From positions 186,001 through 250,000 of the forward strand of contig CAVVQV010000006.1 in the NCBI GenBank assembly GCA_963750495.1: 64,000 nt of DNA, given 5' to 3'. The notes beneath the pieces were generated by a model. The model was given only the letters and a program-made list of their open reading frames with translations. It was not told the DNA's origin and searched no databases. The stretch is from JANLYC01 sp963750495. Lineage in GTDB: Bacteria; Actinomycetota; Actinomycetes; Propionibacteriales; Nocardioidaceae. The translations under genes and the position numbers were made by a program. This document shows, piece after piece, positions 46,202 to 55,678 of the stretch (its first letter is position 1; every line of letters begins with the position of its first letter).

Positions 46202-46382
46202 TCTCCGTTGGGCACTGCAGACCTGCCTCTCTCACCTGCCACAAAACCCTTCCCGTACGCCGGCCACCCCCCTACGCCCGCACCCGCCGCCGACTACGCC
46301 GACCACCCCCACACCCGCCGCCTCGGCAGTACGACGTCCGAGCCCGCTGCCGTACCCCAGCCACCGGGCTAACGTGGCCGAC

Positions 46383-47027
46383 ATGCGCCTCACCCATCTC
46401 GGCCACGCCTGCCTCCTCGTCGAAACCGCCCAGACCCGCCTCGTCATCGACCCCGGGGTCTTCTCCCACTTCACGGACGTGAAAGCACCGCTGGACGCCA
46501 TCCTGGTGACCCACCAACATGCGGACCATCTCGACCTCGAGCGACTTCCAGAGCTGTTGGCCGCCAACCCCGCCATACAACTGCTGGCCGAGCCGGAGAC
46601 AGCGGCTGACAGTGACGACTCCACGACGACCACCGCGATGCACCCCGGCGACACCGCCCAGGTCGGCGACATCGCGATCCGCGCGGTCGGCGGCCTGCAT
46701 GCTCCCAACCATGACCAGGTACCGATCCTCGGCAACGTCGGCTACCTGCTCACGGCCGAGGGCCAGACCGTGTTCCACCCCGGCGACAGCTACACCGAGA
46801 CTCCGGGCGACATCGACGTGCTCGCGCTACCCCTCAACGCGCCGTGGTGTCGGATGAGCGAGACCCTGCAGTTCCTTCGTGAGGTGTCACCTCGGGTCGC
46901 CATCCCGATCCACACCGGTCTGCTCAGCGACGACGGGCTGGCGAGCTACCTCATGCATGTCCAACGCTTCGGTCCTGACGGCACCGAGGTCGTCGACCTG
47001 CGCACGGGATCGTCGTACGACGTCTGA
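46383..47027 (+). CDS. MBL-fold metallohydrolase, UlaG/YtnP-like
   Basis: The 214-residue protein has the metal-binding THQHADHLD motif (about residues 43-51) and later HAPNHD, PGDSY and PIHTG blocks giving the remaining ligands. This is the beta-lactamase-superfamily UlaG-like group, with unknown substrate. The ATG at 46383 yields the typical N-terminus MRLTHLGHACLLVE; a GTG three codons earlier is possible. Confidence 0.87.
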   Translation: MRLTHLGHACLLVETAQTRLVIDPGVFSHFTDVKAPLDAILVTHQHADHLDLERLPELLAANPAIQLLAEPETAADSDDSTTTTAMHPGDTAQVGDIAIRAVGGLHAPNHDQVPILGNVGYLLTAEGQTVFHPGDSYTETPGDIDVLALPLNAPWCRMSETLQFLREVSPRVAIPIHTGLLSDDGLASYLMHVQRFGPDGTEVVDLRTGSSYDV

Positions 47028-47108
47028 GCGCGATCGCCGTCAGCCCCCATCAGGTCGCCTTCGCCAGCAGCGCCCCGACGGGGACGCCGTCACCGGACGC
47101 CACCGACG

Positions 47109-48066
47109 TCAGAGCAGTTCGGCCGACAACCTTGCCGCGCGGGCAGCGCCATCGGTCTCGACCGGGCGGTAGCGGACCTCCCCGTCGATCTCCTTCGCGA
47201 TGGCTGTCGCCAGCAGATCGGGGTCGGATACCTCGCGATAGCTCATGCACGTGCCCGCCCCGTACTGGTCGAGCCGTCGCGCGACATGGAAGTTCTGCTC
47301 GAAGTGGTGATCGAGGGGCACGTAGATGAACGGCCGCCGGTTCGCGGTCAGCTCCATGCAGGTGGTCAGGCCGCCCTGCACGATCGCCAGGTCGCAGGCA
47401 GCCAGGTGCTCGTACAGATCCGACAGGTAGCCCGTCACTTTCAGACCGCGCCGTCGGGGAAGGGACCCGGGATCGATCCGCGGCCCGCTCACGACCAGGA
47501 AGCGCTGGTCCGGAACCAGCCAGCGCGCCAGCGGAACCGCGTCCACCACCCGCTCCAGCAGGGCCCGCCCGACTCCGGACCCACCGACCGCGACCACGCA
47601 CAGTCGGCCGCCCTGTGGGTAGCCCAGCCGCCCCGGATGTCCGACTGCGCACCGAGAGCCGCTGGGCCGAAACCCGTGACGTAGCCGGCGAAGTCGAAGT
47701 TCTGCGTCGTCCACTCCCGGATGCCCGGCAGCCCCGGCCCGAAGGCGTCGTCGACGATGTCGTCGGGGTTGCCGACGAAGATGGACCGGTCCCGCAGCCG
47801 ACGGAACCGCGCCGGCTGCTCGATCATCTCCGCGTTGTAGTCCGCCGTCAGAGAGGCCTCGGCCGCGCCTCCGTCGGGCATCGGCAGCCACCCGACGAAG
47901 TCGGTCACCCAGGCGTACGGTGACCGCTTCAGCTCCGGGTTCTCGTGCAGGAAGTAGTCGATCTCCCACGCCTCGTCGCCGATCACGAGGTCGTAATGCT
48001 CCTCATCGACCAGGTCGGAGAAGACCATGAAGTTGTGACCCGAAGCACTGCCTCCGCGGGGAGCCG
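47109..48066 (-). pseudogene. truncated and frameshifted glycosyltransferase
   Basis: Two reading frames together encode one protein. The 5' frame has FSDLVDEEHYDLVIGDEAWE through VTDFVGWLPMPDGG and FGPGLPGIREWT. The 3' frame resumes with LGYPQGGRLCVVAVGGSGVG, then ACDLAIVQGGLTTCMELTAN and PVETDGAARAA. The shift lies near 47628-47640. The C-terminal part has the GT-B nucleotide-sugar signature (VQGGLTTxMEL, HHFEQN). The N-terminal domain of about 100 residues expected for a GT-B enzyme is absent, and the homology begins just after the stop of the upstream MBL gene. An ATG at 48027 could start a remnant. Both truncation and frameshift argue for a dead gene, barring a sequencing error at the shift. 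Confidence 0.8.
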
Positions 48067-48068
48067 AC

Positions 48069-48854
48069 TCAGCTGGTCTCGGCGCGGAGGTAGTCGAGCT
48101 GCGCGCGCACCGACATCTCTGCTGCAGGCCACAACCGGACGTCGACGTCGGCGTAGACGCTGCGCACGACGTCCATCGGTTCCTTCGCGCCGGCCGCCAC
48201 GGCCTCGCGCACCTGCTCGAGGCGCTCGGCTCGGTGCGCCAGGTAGTGGTCCAGGATCTCCGCGGCGTCGTCGAGGACCGGGCCGTGCCCCGGCCATACG
48301 GCGGACACCTCACGTTCCTCGGCGAGGTCGCGCAGCCGTCGCAACGAGCCGAGGTAGGCCCCGAGTGCGCCGTCGGGGTGTGCCACCACCGTGGTGCCGC
48401 GACCGAGCACCGTATCGCCCGTGAGGACGGCGTGCTCGGCCGGGATGACGAAGCTGAGCGAGTCGGCGCTGTGGCCGGGCGTCGCCACGACGTGGACCTC
48501 GAGCCCGTCGACCGAGACCACGTTGCCGTCGCGCAGACCATGGCCGCCATACACGTAGGTCGGGTCGAGCGCCAGGACCTCGCAACCAACGGTGGACGCG
48601 AACTCCTTCGCGCCCTCGCTGTGGTCGAGGTGTCCGTGGGTCAGCAGCACCAGCCCGACGGGGCCGGCGACGTCGGCCACCCGTGCCAGGTGCCCTGCAT
48701 GCAGCGGGCCGGGGTCGATGACGATGCTGCGTTGGCCGCCAGGCTCACGCAGGACCCAGGTGTTGGTCCCGTCCAGCGTCATCGGTGAGGCGTTCGGTGC
48801 GAGGACGCACGTGGCCCGCGTCCCGAAGCTGCCACCCGACCACCCCTGGCTCAC
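48069..48854 (-). CDS. MBL-fold hydrolase (Rv3677c-like)
   Basis: The 261-residue beta-lactamase-fold protein has LLTHGHLDHSEGA as first metal site, TPGHSADSL and LTGDTVLGRGTTV as further ligands, and a C-terminal winged-helix-like segment ending AQLDYLRAETS. This is the LACTB2-like/RNase Z-related group conserved next to crp in actinobacteria. It overlaps the NUDIX gene (GTGA) in an operon DUF4177-RidA-NUDIX-MBL. Confidence 0.9.
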   Translation of the reverse strand: MSQGWSGGSFGTRATCVLAPNASPMTLDGTNTWVLREPGGQRSIVIDPGPLHAGHLARVADVAGPVGLVLLTHGHLDHSEGAKEFASTVGCEVLALDPTYVYGGHGLRDGNVVSVDGLEVHVVATPGHSADSLSFVIPAEHAVLTGDTVLGRGTTVVAHPDGALGAYLGSLRRLRDLAEEREVSAVWPGHGPVLDDAAEILDHYLAHRAERLEQVREAVAAGAKEPMDVVRSVYADVDVRLWPAAEMSVRAQLDYLRAETS

Positions 48855-49687
48855 GGGAGCACCGACGGATCGACGGTGAGGAACCCCTCGTCACCGACGA
48901 GCTCGACTCCGGGAGTGACGGTGGTGATCCGTCGGTCGCGTGCCGCCGCCAAGGCGGCCACGGTCGAGTCGAACGCCGCCATCTCCTGCACGGTCACGTA
49001 CGTCGGCGGAAGCATGGCCATGGTGCCGGAGTCGACGCCGGCGAGCGCATCGCTGGGGGCCAGCCAGGTGACGTGGTCGGCCTCGCCGGACACGTCTCGC
49101 GTTCGCTGCCCGGCCGGCATCGCGGCGAGGAAGAACCGGGTGTCGTAGCGGCGTGGTTCGAACTCCGGGGTGATCCAGTGCGCCCACGCGCTCAGCAGGT
49201 CGGTACGCAGGACCAGCCCTCGACGGTCGAGGAACTCGGCGAAACCGAGGCTTCGGTCGACCAGCGCCGCCCGGTCGCGTTCCCAGTCGGCTCCGGTCGT
49301 GTCGGAGACCAGCGTGTCCGGTGAGTCACCGGCCAGCAGCACCCCCGACTCCTCGAACGTCTCGCGCATCGCAGCACAGACCAGGGCCCGCGCCTCCGGC
49401 TCGTCGCAGCGGAGTACGTCGCTCCATGCGGCGGCTGACGGACCTACCCACGCGACGGACGTGTCGGAGTCACGCGGGTCGACGGTGCCACCCGGGAACG
49501 CGTACATGCCGGCGGCGAACGCCATCGCGAGGTGCCGGCGCAGCAGGTAGACCTCGGGCCCCGACGTGCTGTCGCGCAGCAGGACGACGGTGGAGGCACC
49601 CTTGGGCGTGACCGGCGTACGTCGCTCGGCCAAGAACGACCGGGCGTGCACGACCAGCTCCGGAGGGAGCCGCCGCGTCGGGTCCAC
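48851..49687 (-). CDS. NUDIX hydrolase (NUDT19-like)
   Basis: The 278-residue protein has a split Nudix box: AFPGGTVDPRDSD is separated by a long insertion from AAMRETFEESGVLLA, as in the NUDT19/peroxisomal CoA-hydrolase type. The GTG start lies two bases after the RidA stop and its stop overlaps the MBL gene. The substrate is unknown, perhaps acyl-CoA or CoA. Confidence 0.87.
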   Translation of the reverse strand: MDPTRRLPPELVVHARSFLAERRTPVTPKGASTVVLLRDSTSGPEVYLLRRHLAMAFAAGMYAFPGGTVDPRDSDTSVAWVGPSAAAWSDVLRCDEPEARALVCAAMRETFEESGVLLAGDSPDTLVSDTTGADWERDRAALVDRSLGFAEFLDRRGLVLRTDLLSAWAHWITPEFEPRRYDTRFFLAAMPAGQRTRDVSGEADHVTWLAPSDALAGVDSGTMAMLPPTYVTVQEMAAFDSTVAALAAARDRRITTVTPGVELVGDEGFLTVDPSVLP

Positions 49688-49689
49688 GG

Positions 49690-50151
49690 TCAGGAGACCT
49701 CGACGACCATCTCGACCTCGACCGGCGTGTCCAGTGGCAGCGCCGCGACACCGACGGCCGACCGGGCGTGCTGACCGGCGTCGCCGAAGGCAGCACCGAT
49801 CAGCTCGCTGGCACCGTTGGCGACACCTGGCTGTCCGGTGAAGTCAGGGGTGCTCGCGACGAACACCACGAGCTTGACGACGCTCACCACCCGCGAGAGG
49901 TCGCCGACCATCGACTTCACGACAGCGATCGCGTTGAGCGCGCACTGCTTCGCGCACTCGGTGGCGTCCTCGACGCTGGCGTCGGCGCCGACCTTGCCGG
50001 TGGCGACGAGCTTGCCGTCCCGCCACGGGAGCTGGCCGGAGGTGTAGATGTGGTTGCCGGTGCGCACGCCCGGCACGTAGGTGGCCACCGGGGCGGCCAC
50101 GTCAGGGACCTCCATACCGAGGTCGCGCAGGCGGTCTTCGGGGGTCGCCAT
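49690..50151 (-). CDS. RidA family enamine/imine deaminase
   Basis: The 153-residue protein has the YjgF/RidA fold: RTGNHIYTSGQLPWRDGK near the N-terminus, ECAKQCALNAIAVVKSMVGD in the helix, and a C-terminal LPLDTPVEVEMVVEVS. This is the longer RidA subgroup (Rv3678c), in which the canonical catalytic arginine is not evident, so the reaction is uncertain. It sits 1 base after the DUF4177 stop. Confidence 0.9.
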   Translation of the reverse strand: MATPEDRLRDLGMEVPDVAAPVATYVPGVRTGNHIYTSGQLPWRDGKLVATGKVGADASVEDATECAKQCALNAIAVVKSMVGDLSRVVSVVKLVVFVASTPDFTGQPGVANGASELIGAAFGDAGQHARSAVGVAALPLDTPVEVEMVVEVS

Positions 50152-50152
50152 G

Positions 50153-50311
50153 TCAGGACTCCTTGGGCCGCTTGAAGTAGGCGACCAGGCTCTCGGGGTT
50201 CAGACCGGGGATGATCTGCACCAGCTCCCAGCCGTCCTCCCCCATGTTGTCGAGGATCTGCTTCGTCGCGTGCACGAGAACGGGCACGGTGATGTACTCC
50301 CACTTCGTCAT
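50153..50311 (-). CDS. DUF4177 small protein
   Basis: This 52-residue protein starts MTKWEYITVPVLVHATKQIL and contains GEDGWELVQIIPGLNPE, a clear DUF4177 pattern. A protein of this type precedes ridA in mycobacteria. It is the first gene of the RidA-NUDIX-MBL operon. Function is unknown. Confidence 0.87.
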   Translation of the reverse strand: MTKWEYITVPVLVHATKQILDNMGEDGWELVQIIPGLNPESLVAYFKRPKES

Positions 50312-50391
50312 GCCGCGACTCTAACGGTGCGCAGGGGACAACGAGTCGGCCGCCGGTGAGTGACCGTGGCAGATCCTCTGTCCCCCAGGCA

Positions 50392-50437
50392 CGTTTGCCT
50401 AGTTCACAAGCCACCTGGCTTGTGAACTAGGCAAACG
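50392..50437. repeat. dispersed palindromic repeat, copy 3 (perfect)
   Basis: Two perfectly complementary 22-base arms (50392-50413 and 50416-50437) flank a CC spacer. The arm core TTTGCCTAGTTCACAAGCCA is identical to the other copies. Here it sits in the divergent region between the DUF4177 operon and the hydrolase gene, so it is not simply a terminator. Confidence 0.95.
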
Positions 50438-50483
50438 CGGAGGGCCAGCCGGGCACGTGGGTCAGCGGCAGTAAGGTTCGCGG

Positions 50484-51422
50484 GTGGGAAGTGACCCTTC
50501 GGAGGTGTTGAGCCGGCCGGCCGGGCCGCCGGATGCGGTCGTCCGGTACGCCGACCACTCCTGCGGGGTGATCGACCTCTTCCTGCCGCCCACGTTCGGA
50601 CACGGGGCGCGCAGCGTCGCTACCGAGATTTCCGCAGGCCCAGTGACCGTCGGGGGGAAACCGGGGGCCGCGGACGTCGCATCACGAGGCACGGCGCTGC
50701 ACCACCCTTCGGTTGCGGCCGAGACGGACCAGCTCACCGGGTTTACCGGACTCGCTGCCAGACCATGCCGGTTGGTGGTCGCGCTGCACGGTGGGTTCTG
50801 GCGAGAGAAGTGGGACCGCACGCAGCTGCGCCCCTTTGCCGCCGGGTTGGTCGACCGTGGCTTCGTCGTCGCCATCCCGGAGTACCGGCGCGGACCCGGC
50901 GCCTGGCCCGACGCCTCCTACGACGTCAGCCGGGTCCTCGACATCGTGGCCGATCTCGTCGAAGCGGTGGCACCCGGAGTCATCGACCCGGAAGAACCGT
51001 TCACGGTCACCGGACACTCCGCGGGCGGACACCTCGCCCTGTGGGGTGGGCTGCGGGCCGGGCCGGCGCGGGTCCAGCAGATCGTCGCGCTGGCCCCGGT
51101 GACCGACCTCGTGGCCGCGGCGCGGACGAGGATGGGCAACGGCGCGGTCAGCGACTTCCTCGGAGGCGGTCCCGACGAGCGCCCGGCCGCCTACGCCCAG
51201 GCTGACCCGATGCGGCTGCTTCCCGGCGACGTCCCCGTCACGATCATCCAGGGAGCACTGGACGAGGACGTACCCGTCGAGGCCAACCGCGCGGTCGCCC
51301 ACGCGCTGTCGACGGCCGACTCGGTCACCTACGTCGAGGTACCTGACGTCGAGCACTACGCGCTGGTCGATCCGCTCGCAGCGGTGTTCGCTGCCGTGGT
51401 CCTGCCCCACCTTCGAGGCTGA
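50484..51422 (+). CDS. alpha/beta hydrolase, kynurenine-formamidase-like
   Basis: The 312-residue protein has the HGGFWREKWDR oxyanion motif, nucleophile elbow VTGHSAGGHLAL (serine), acid in GALDEDVP and histidine in VEHYALVD. The HGGFW/GHSAGG combination is that of formamidase/esterase-type hydrolases. Residues 38-85 are a low-complexity insertion not expected in the family. The GTG start has AAGG 9 bases upstream. A metabolic partner is not evident. Confidence 0.85.
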   Translation: MGSDPSEVLSRPAGPPDAVVRYADHSCGVIDLFLPPTFGHGARSVATEISAGPVTVGGKPGAADVASRGTALHHPSVAAETDQLTGFTGLAARPCRLVVALHGGFWREKWDRTQLRPFAAGLVDRGFVVAIPEYRRGPGAWPDASYDVSRVLDIVADLVEAVAPGVIDPEEPFTVTGHSAGGHLALWGGLRAGPARVQQIVALAPVTDLVAAARTRMGNGAVSDFLGGGPDERPAAYAQADPMRLLPGDVPVTIIQGALDEDVPVEANRAVAHALSTADSVTYVEVPDVEHYALVDPLAAVFAAVVLPHLRG

Positions 51423-51426
51423 AAGT

Positions 51427-52521
51427 TCAGGGCGTCGAGCCGGGTGCACCAGCCGAGCCGCTGTCCGACCCGCTGCTGGACGTGCTCCTCTGCTCCGTCA
51501 CCGTCACCGTTGGTATGTCCGGCTGCTCGCCGGCCGACCCGCCCCCGGAGTTCGTCGCTGCCCCTTCAGAAGGAGCTGGTTCCTCAGCCGACGACGTGAC
51601 ACTGCTCGAGCCGGAGCCGGAGGACGAGCTGAAGAAGCTGCTCTGGAAGTCCGCGAGCTGCTCACCCGCCGTGTTGTAGTCCTGGGTCGTGGAGAACCCG
51701 ATCCGCGGGTCGGTGGCGAGTGCGGTGAGCGACTCGATCGACACCGGCAGGTTGTTCTGGGTGTAGGCCGGCTGGCCGACATCGGACGGCAGCGTCTCGA
51801 TGACGGCGACGAGCTGCCCGTCCCGCTTGACCGCCACGATGGCGAGATAGGTCGTCCCGCTCGCACCGGTCGAGTCGGGCGTCGCGGTCGAGTCGGATGA
51901 CGAGGAATCGGCCGCGCTCATGAGAATTCGCAGGGCGGGCGTCCCGTCGGGCAAGGGTGAGTCGTCACACCAGACGGCGTCCTGCCCACCGCCCGTCTGC
52001 GCGTTCGCACAGGTGCCGGCCTGCTTCCACTGGGTGACCGGGCGGGTGGCGATGACCTCGACAGAGAGACGCTGGCCGTCGACGCGATAGGCCGCGCCGA
52101 CCTGGAGCGTCTCGTCCGGAGAGCCGTCCGGGCCTTGCTGCCGTTCGCCGCCGACGTCGGTCGGGGTGCCCAGGTCGGCGAGGTCGAGGAGTGCTGCTGC
52201 CGCTCCGCGCGGGGTGGCGTCGACCAGCTGCTGGCTCGTGGTCGGTGAGGTGTCGGTGGGTTGGGCAGAGCGCTGGTCGAAGACATCGGCCCCGCTGACA
52301 TACGCACCACCGGCGACCAGGGCCAGCACCGCCAGCGCGCTCCCCCCGGCCTGCCAGCGCCGGCGACGGCGCAGCACGTGTCCGTGCTGTTCACCGGCAC
52401 CGACGATGGCCACGACGTCCGGGCGCACGTCACCGACCGCGACGTCGAAGCGCTGGTGCAGCATTGTCTCGTCGAGTTCCATGGGTTCGTTCCCTCCCGG
52501 GCCGTGCTCCGTGCTGGTCAT
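51427..52521 (-). CDS. putative membrane-anchored sigma-factor partner
   Basis: The 364-residue protein has a cytoplasmic N-terminus (1-52) ending in RRRRR, one membrane helix (about 58-77) and an extracellular domain. Its last 70 residues are Ser/Gly/Glu-rich and probably disordered (SSFFSSSSGSGSSS). It overlaps the SigE-type sigma gene by ATGA, the usual place for its anti-sigma factor, although no ZAS zinc motif is visible. It converges with the hydrolase gene. Confidence 0.75.
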   Translation of the reverse strand: MTSTEHGPGGNEPMELDETMLHQRFDVAVGDVRPDVVAIVGAGEQHGHVLRRRRRWQAGGSALAVLALVAGGAYVSGADVFDQRSAQPTDTSPTTSQQLVDATPRGAAAALLDLADLGTPTDVGGERQQGPDGSPDETLQVGAAYRVDGQRLSVEVIATRPVTQWKQAGTCANAQTGGGQDAVWCDDSPLPDGTPALRILMSAADSSSSDSTATPDSTGASGTTYLAIVAVKRDGQLVAVIETLPSDVGQPAYTQNNLPVSIESLTALATDPRIGFSTTQDYNTAGEQLADFQSSFFSSSSGSGSSSVTSSAEEPAPSEGAATNSGGGSAGEQPDIPTVTVTEQRSTSSSGSDSGSAGAPGSTP

Positions 52522-53030
52522 GATGTCGACGCCGCCTCTCCGGACAGCTCGATGCGCAGGCGGCCGAGTGCCCGTGACGCCCGGGTGCGGACTGCCCCTT
52601 CGCTGAGGCCCACTTCGGCGGCGGTCTCGGCGACAGTGCGTTCCTCCCAGTACCGAAGGACGACGACCGCCCGGTCCGTCGGGTCGAGGGTCCGCAGGGC
52701 CTCGAAGAGCTCGAGGCGATCGGGTACGCCGGGCGCCGAAACATCCACGCCCAGGTCGATGCTGGGCAGCTCGCTGTTGCGGCGTACCCGGCGGTGCGAG
52801 AGGAACGTCTTCGTGAGCACGCCTCGTGCGTAGGCCTCGCGGGAGTCGGCGCGCTCGACCTTCTTCCAGGCCACGAACAGCTTGCCTAGAGTGGTCTGGA
52901 CGAGGTCTTCGGCCAGGTGCCAGTCACCGCACATGAGCAGGGCGGTGCGGAACAGCCGTGGTGTCAACACGGTCGCGAACTCGGTGAACGCGGCATGCGC
53001 CCCGTCGCTACGGCCCAGCGTGCCGCTCAT
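52518..53030 (-). CDS. SigE-family ECF sigma factor (second copy)
   Basis: The 170-residue protein has region 2 (RTALLMCGDWHLAEDLVQTTLGKLFVAW) and region 4 (LDPTDRAVVVLRYWEERTVAETAAEVGLSEGAVRTR). It is a paralogue of the sigma factor at 35.1-35.6 kb but clearly diverged. GAGGGGAA is about 4-10 bases before the ATG. Co-translated with the membrane protein after it, which is its likely regulator. Confidence 0.9.
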   Translation of the reverse strand: MSGTLGRSDGAHAAFTEFATVLTPRLFRTALLMCGDWHLAEDLVQTTLGKLFVAWKKVERADSREAYARGVLTKTFLSHRRVRRNSELPSIDLGVDVSAPGVPDRLELFEALRTLDPTDRAVVVLRYWEERTVAETAAEVGLSEGAVRTRASRALGRLRIELSGEAASTS

Positions 53031-53081
53031 CGGTTCCCCTCTCTCGTGACTACCTAGTAGACGCCACGAAAGAGTCCGGCG

Positions 53082-53708
53082 TTACAGGATCGATGGTTCG
53101 GTCTTCTCGCGCACCTCATCGGCAGTGACGTCGGGGGCCAGCTCGACCAGCTTCAGGCCCTCGTCGGTGACGTCGAGGACGCACAGGTCGGTGATGATCC
53201 GCTGGACCACCCGGAGACCGGTGTACGGCAAGGAGCACTCGTTGACGATCTTGTAGGACCCGTCGCGCGCGACGTGCTCCATGAGGACGATGACGCGCTT
53301 CGCCCCGTGCACGAGGTCCATGGCTCCACCCATGCCCTTGACCATCTTGCCGGGGATCATCCAGTTGGCGATGTCGCCCGTCACGGACACCTGCATCGCG
53401 CCGAGGATCGCGGCGTCGATCTTGCCACCCCGGATCATCCCGAACGAGGTGGCCGAGTCGAAGAACGCCGCCCCCGGTCGCAGCGTGACGGTCTCCTTCC
53501 CCGCATTGATCAGGTCAGGATCCTCCTCACCGTCATACGGGTAGGCACCGACGCCGAGGATGCCGTTCTCGGACTGCAGCACGATCTCGATGTCGTCGGG
53601 CACGTAGTTGGGGACCAGGGTCGGCAGGCCGATGCCGAGGTTGACGTAGGCGCCGTCCTCGAGCTCGGTCGCCGCCCGCGCTGCCATCTGCTCACGCGTC
53701 CACGCCAT
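53082..53708 (-). CDS. scoB: 3-oxoacid CoA-transferase subunit B
   Basis: The 208-residue beta subunit has the catalytic glutamate in LQSENGILGVG and the GGAMDLVHGAKRVIV block. With ScoA it moves CoA between succinyl-CoA and acetoacetate. It overlaps scoA by one base (TGATG). Confidence 0.94.
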   Translation of the reverse strand: MAWTREQMAARAATELEDGAYVNLGIGLPTLVPNYVPDDIEIVLQSENGILGVGAYPYDGEEDPDLINAGKETVTLRPGAAFFDSATSFGMIRGGKIDAAILGAMQVSVTGDIANWMIPGKMVKGMGGAMDLVHGAKRVIVLMEHVARDGSYKIVNECSLPYTGLRVVQRIITDLCVLDVTDEGLKLVELAPDVTADEVREKTEPSIL

Positions 53709-54496
53709 CAGCCCTGCTCCTCCCGTGCGCGCACCGTGCGCTTCTCGATCCGTTTCTCCGCCGCCTGCTCCGCCGTGAGCGCCACCACGCGCTGCACGTA
53801 GACACCGGGCAGGTGCACGTCGTTGGGTGCGAGGTCACCGGGCTCGACGAGCTCCTCGACCTCGGCGATGGTGACCCGACCGGCCATGGCGCACAGCGGG
53901 TTGAAGTTGCGTGCCGAGTCACGGAACACGAGGTTGCCGTGCCGGTCCCCGCGCCAGGCGCGGATGAGCCCGAAGTCGGTGATGATCGCCCGCTCGAGGA
54001 CGAAGTCGCGGGGGCCTTCGGCCGTGTCGAACGAGCGGGTCTCCTTGGCCGGGCTCGCCGTCACGACGTTTCCGGCGTCGTCATACCGCCACGGCAGGCC
54101 TCCGTCGGCGACCTGGGACCCGACCCCGGTCGCCGTGAAGAACGCCGGGATCCCGGCACCGCCGGCCCGCAGCCGCTCCGCCAGCGTGCCCTGCGGAGTC
54201 AGCTCGACCTCGAGCTCACCATGCAGGTACTGCCGCTCGAACTCCTTGTTCTCACCGACGTACGACGACACCATCCGCCGGATCCGCTTCTCCCGGAGCA
54301 ACAGGCCAAGACCCCAGTCGTCGACGCCACAGTTGTTGGAGACCGCCTCGAGGTCGCGGACCCCGGCGTCCAGCAGCGCTCTGATCAGCACACTGGGGAT
54401 GCCGCACAAACCGAATCCACCCACGGCCAGCGAAGACCCATCGACGACGTCGGCGACGGCCTCGGTTGCACTTGCCACGACCTTGTCCACGTGCAC
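53708..54496 (-). CDS. scoA: 3-oxoacid CoA-transferase subunit A
   Basis: The 262-residue alpha subunit has VGGFGLCGIPSVLI, NNCGVDDWGLG, and FFTATGVGSQVADGG, the standard blocks of this subunit. The GTG at 54496 has GGAGAGG about 6-9 bases upstream; a second GTG two codons in is an alternative. The pair scoAB would feed ketone bodies or 3-oxoacids into acetyl-CoA, matching the acetate genes earlier in the window. It is divergent from the Get3-like pair. Confidence 0.93.
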   Translation of the reverse strand: MHVDKVVASATEAVADVVDGSSLAVGGFGLCGIPSVLIRALLDAGVRDLEAVSNNCGVDDWGLGLLLREKRIRRMVSSYVGENKEFERQYLHGELEVELTPQGTLAERLRAGGAGIPAFFTATGVGSQVADGGLPWRYDDAGNVVTASPAKETRSFDTAEGPRDFVLERAIITDFGLIRAWRGDRHGNLVFRDSARNFNPLCAMAGRVTIAEVEELVEPGDLAPNDVHLPGVYVQRVVALTAEQAAEKRIEKRTVRAREEQG

Positions 54497-54661
54497 GTCC
54501 TCTCTCCGGCGTAGTTGACGCCTCGGTCCTGGCAACCTACTGCATGCGTTGTTCGTCTCAGCGCCGACGCATGAAGCCACGAGCCGGCCGTGCACAGGCC
54601 TCGTGCACCACGCGAGAGGCGCGGCCGGCCACCGGCCCGGCGGCCCGGCTACCCTCGAACG

Positions 54662-55678
54662 GTGACCGAAGCCGCCGCCTCCTCCGACATCCGCCTGCAC
54701 ATCATCACCGGTAAGGGCGGCACCGGAAAGACCACGGTGGCGAGTGCGTTCGCCCTGGCGCTGGCGGCCGAGGGGCGCAAGGTGCTGCTCTGTGAGGTGG
54801 AGGGCCGCCAGGGCATCGCGTCCTTGTTCGACGTGGCGCCGCTGCCGTACGCGGAACGGCGTATCGCGATCGGTGACGGTGGCGGGGAGGTCTACGCACT
54901 GGCCATCGACACCGAGGCCGCCCTGCTCGAGTACCTCGACATGTTCTATCACCTGGGGCGGGCCGGTAAGGCGCTCGACCGCTTCGGCGTCATCGACTTC
55001 GCCACCACGGTCGCTCCCGGTGTCCGGGACGTGCTCCTCACCGGCAAGGTCTATGAGGCGACCCGGCGCGGACAGCCCGGCCGTTCGATGCGGGGGGTGA
55101 AGAACGCCCAGCCTTCGTACGACGCCGTCGTGCTCGACGCCCCGCCGACCGGTCGCATCCCTCGCTTCCTCAACGTCAACACCGAGGTGGCCGGCATCGC
55201 CAAGGTGGGTCCCATCCGCAACCAGGCCACGTCGATCATGCGGTTGCTCAAGTCCGAGCAGACCTGTGTGCACGTGGTCACGACCCTGGAGGAGATGCCG
55301 GTCCAGGAGACGCTCGATGGAATCGAGGAGCTCCGGGCGATCGGACTCCATGTGGGCGCGATCGTGGTCAACCTCGTCCGGGACGCGGGCCTGGCTGCGC
55401 GCGATCTCAAAGCAGCCATCGGCGGCAAGCTCGACGCAGCCGAGATCGAAGCTGCGCTCAAGGAAGTGGGCATCGCGCCGGACGACGGTGCCGTGTCCGG
55501 TCTCCTCGCCGAAGCCCGGGACCACGGAGAGCGGGTCATGCTCGAACGCGCCCAGCGCAAGCGGCTCGAAGCCGCGCAGCGGCCCATGGCGACGCTGCCG
55601 TACTCCCCCGAGGGCGTCGATGTCGGCACGCTGTACGACTTCGCCGGGACGCTGCGCGCGGCCGGGGTGCTCGCATGA
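54662..55678 (+). CDS. Get3/ArsA-like ATPase 1 (Rv3679 type)
   Basis: The 338-residue SIMIBI ATPase has a deviant Walker A GKGGTGKTTVASAFA with the signature lysine, switch region DAPPTGRIPRFLN, and the KLVVNLVRD-like IVVNLVRDAGLA strand. Positional match is Rv3679. In mycobacteria this protein and its neighbour form a complex, and bacterial Get3-like proteins may serve membrane-protein handling or redox metabolism. The GTG at 54662 starts the protein shortly before the P-loop. Confidence 0.91.
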   Translation: MTEAAASSDIRLHIITGKGGTGKTTVASAFALALAAEGRKVLLCEVEGRQGIASLFDVAPLPYAERRIAIGDGGGEVYALAIDTEAALLEYLDMFYHLGRAGKALDRFGVIDFATTVAPGVRDVLLTGKVYEATRRGQPGRSMRGVKNAQPSYDAVVLDAPPTGRIPRFLNVNTEVAGIAKVGPIRNQATSIMRLLKSEQTCVHVVTTLEEMPVQETLDGIEELRAIGLHVGAIVVNLVRDAGLAARDLKAAIGGKLDAAEIEAALKEVGIAPDDGAVSGLLAEARDHGERVMLERAQRKRLEAAQRPMATLPYSPEGVDVGTLYDFAGTLRAAGVLA

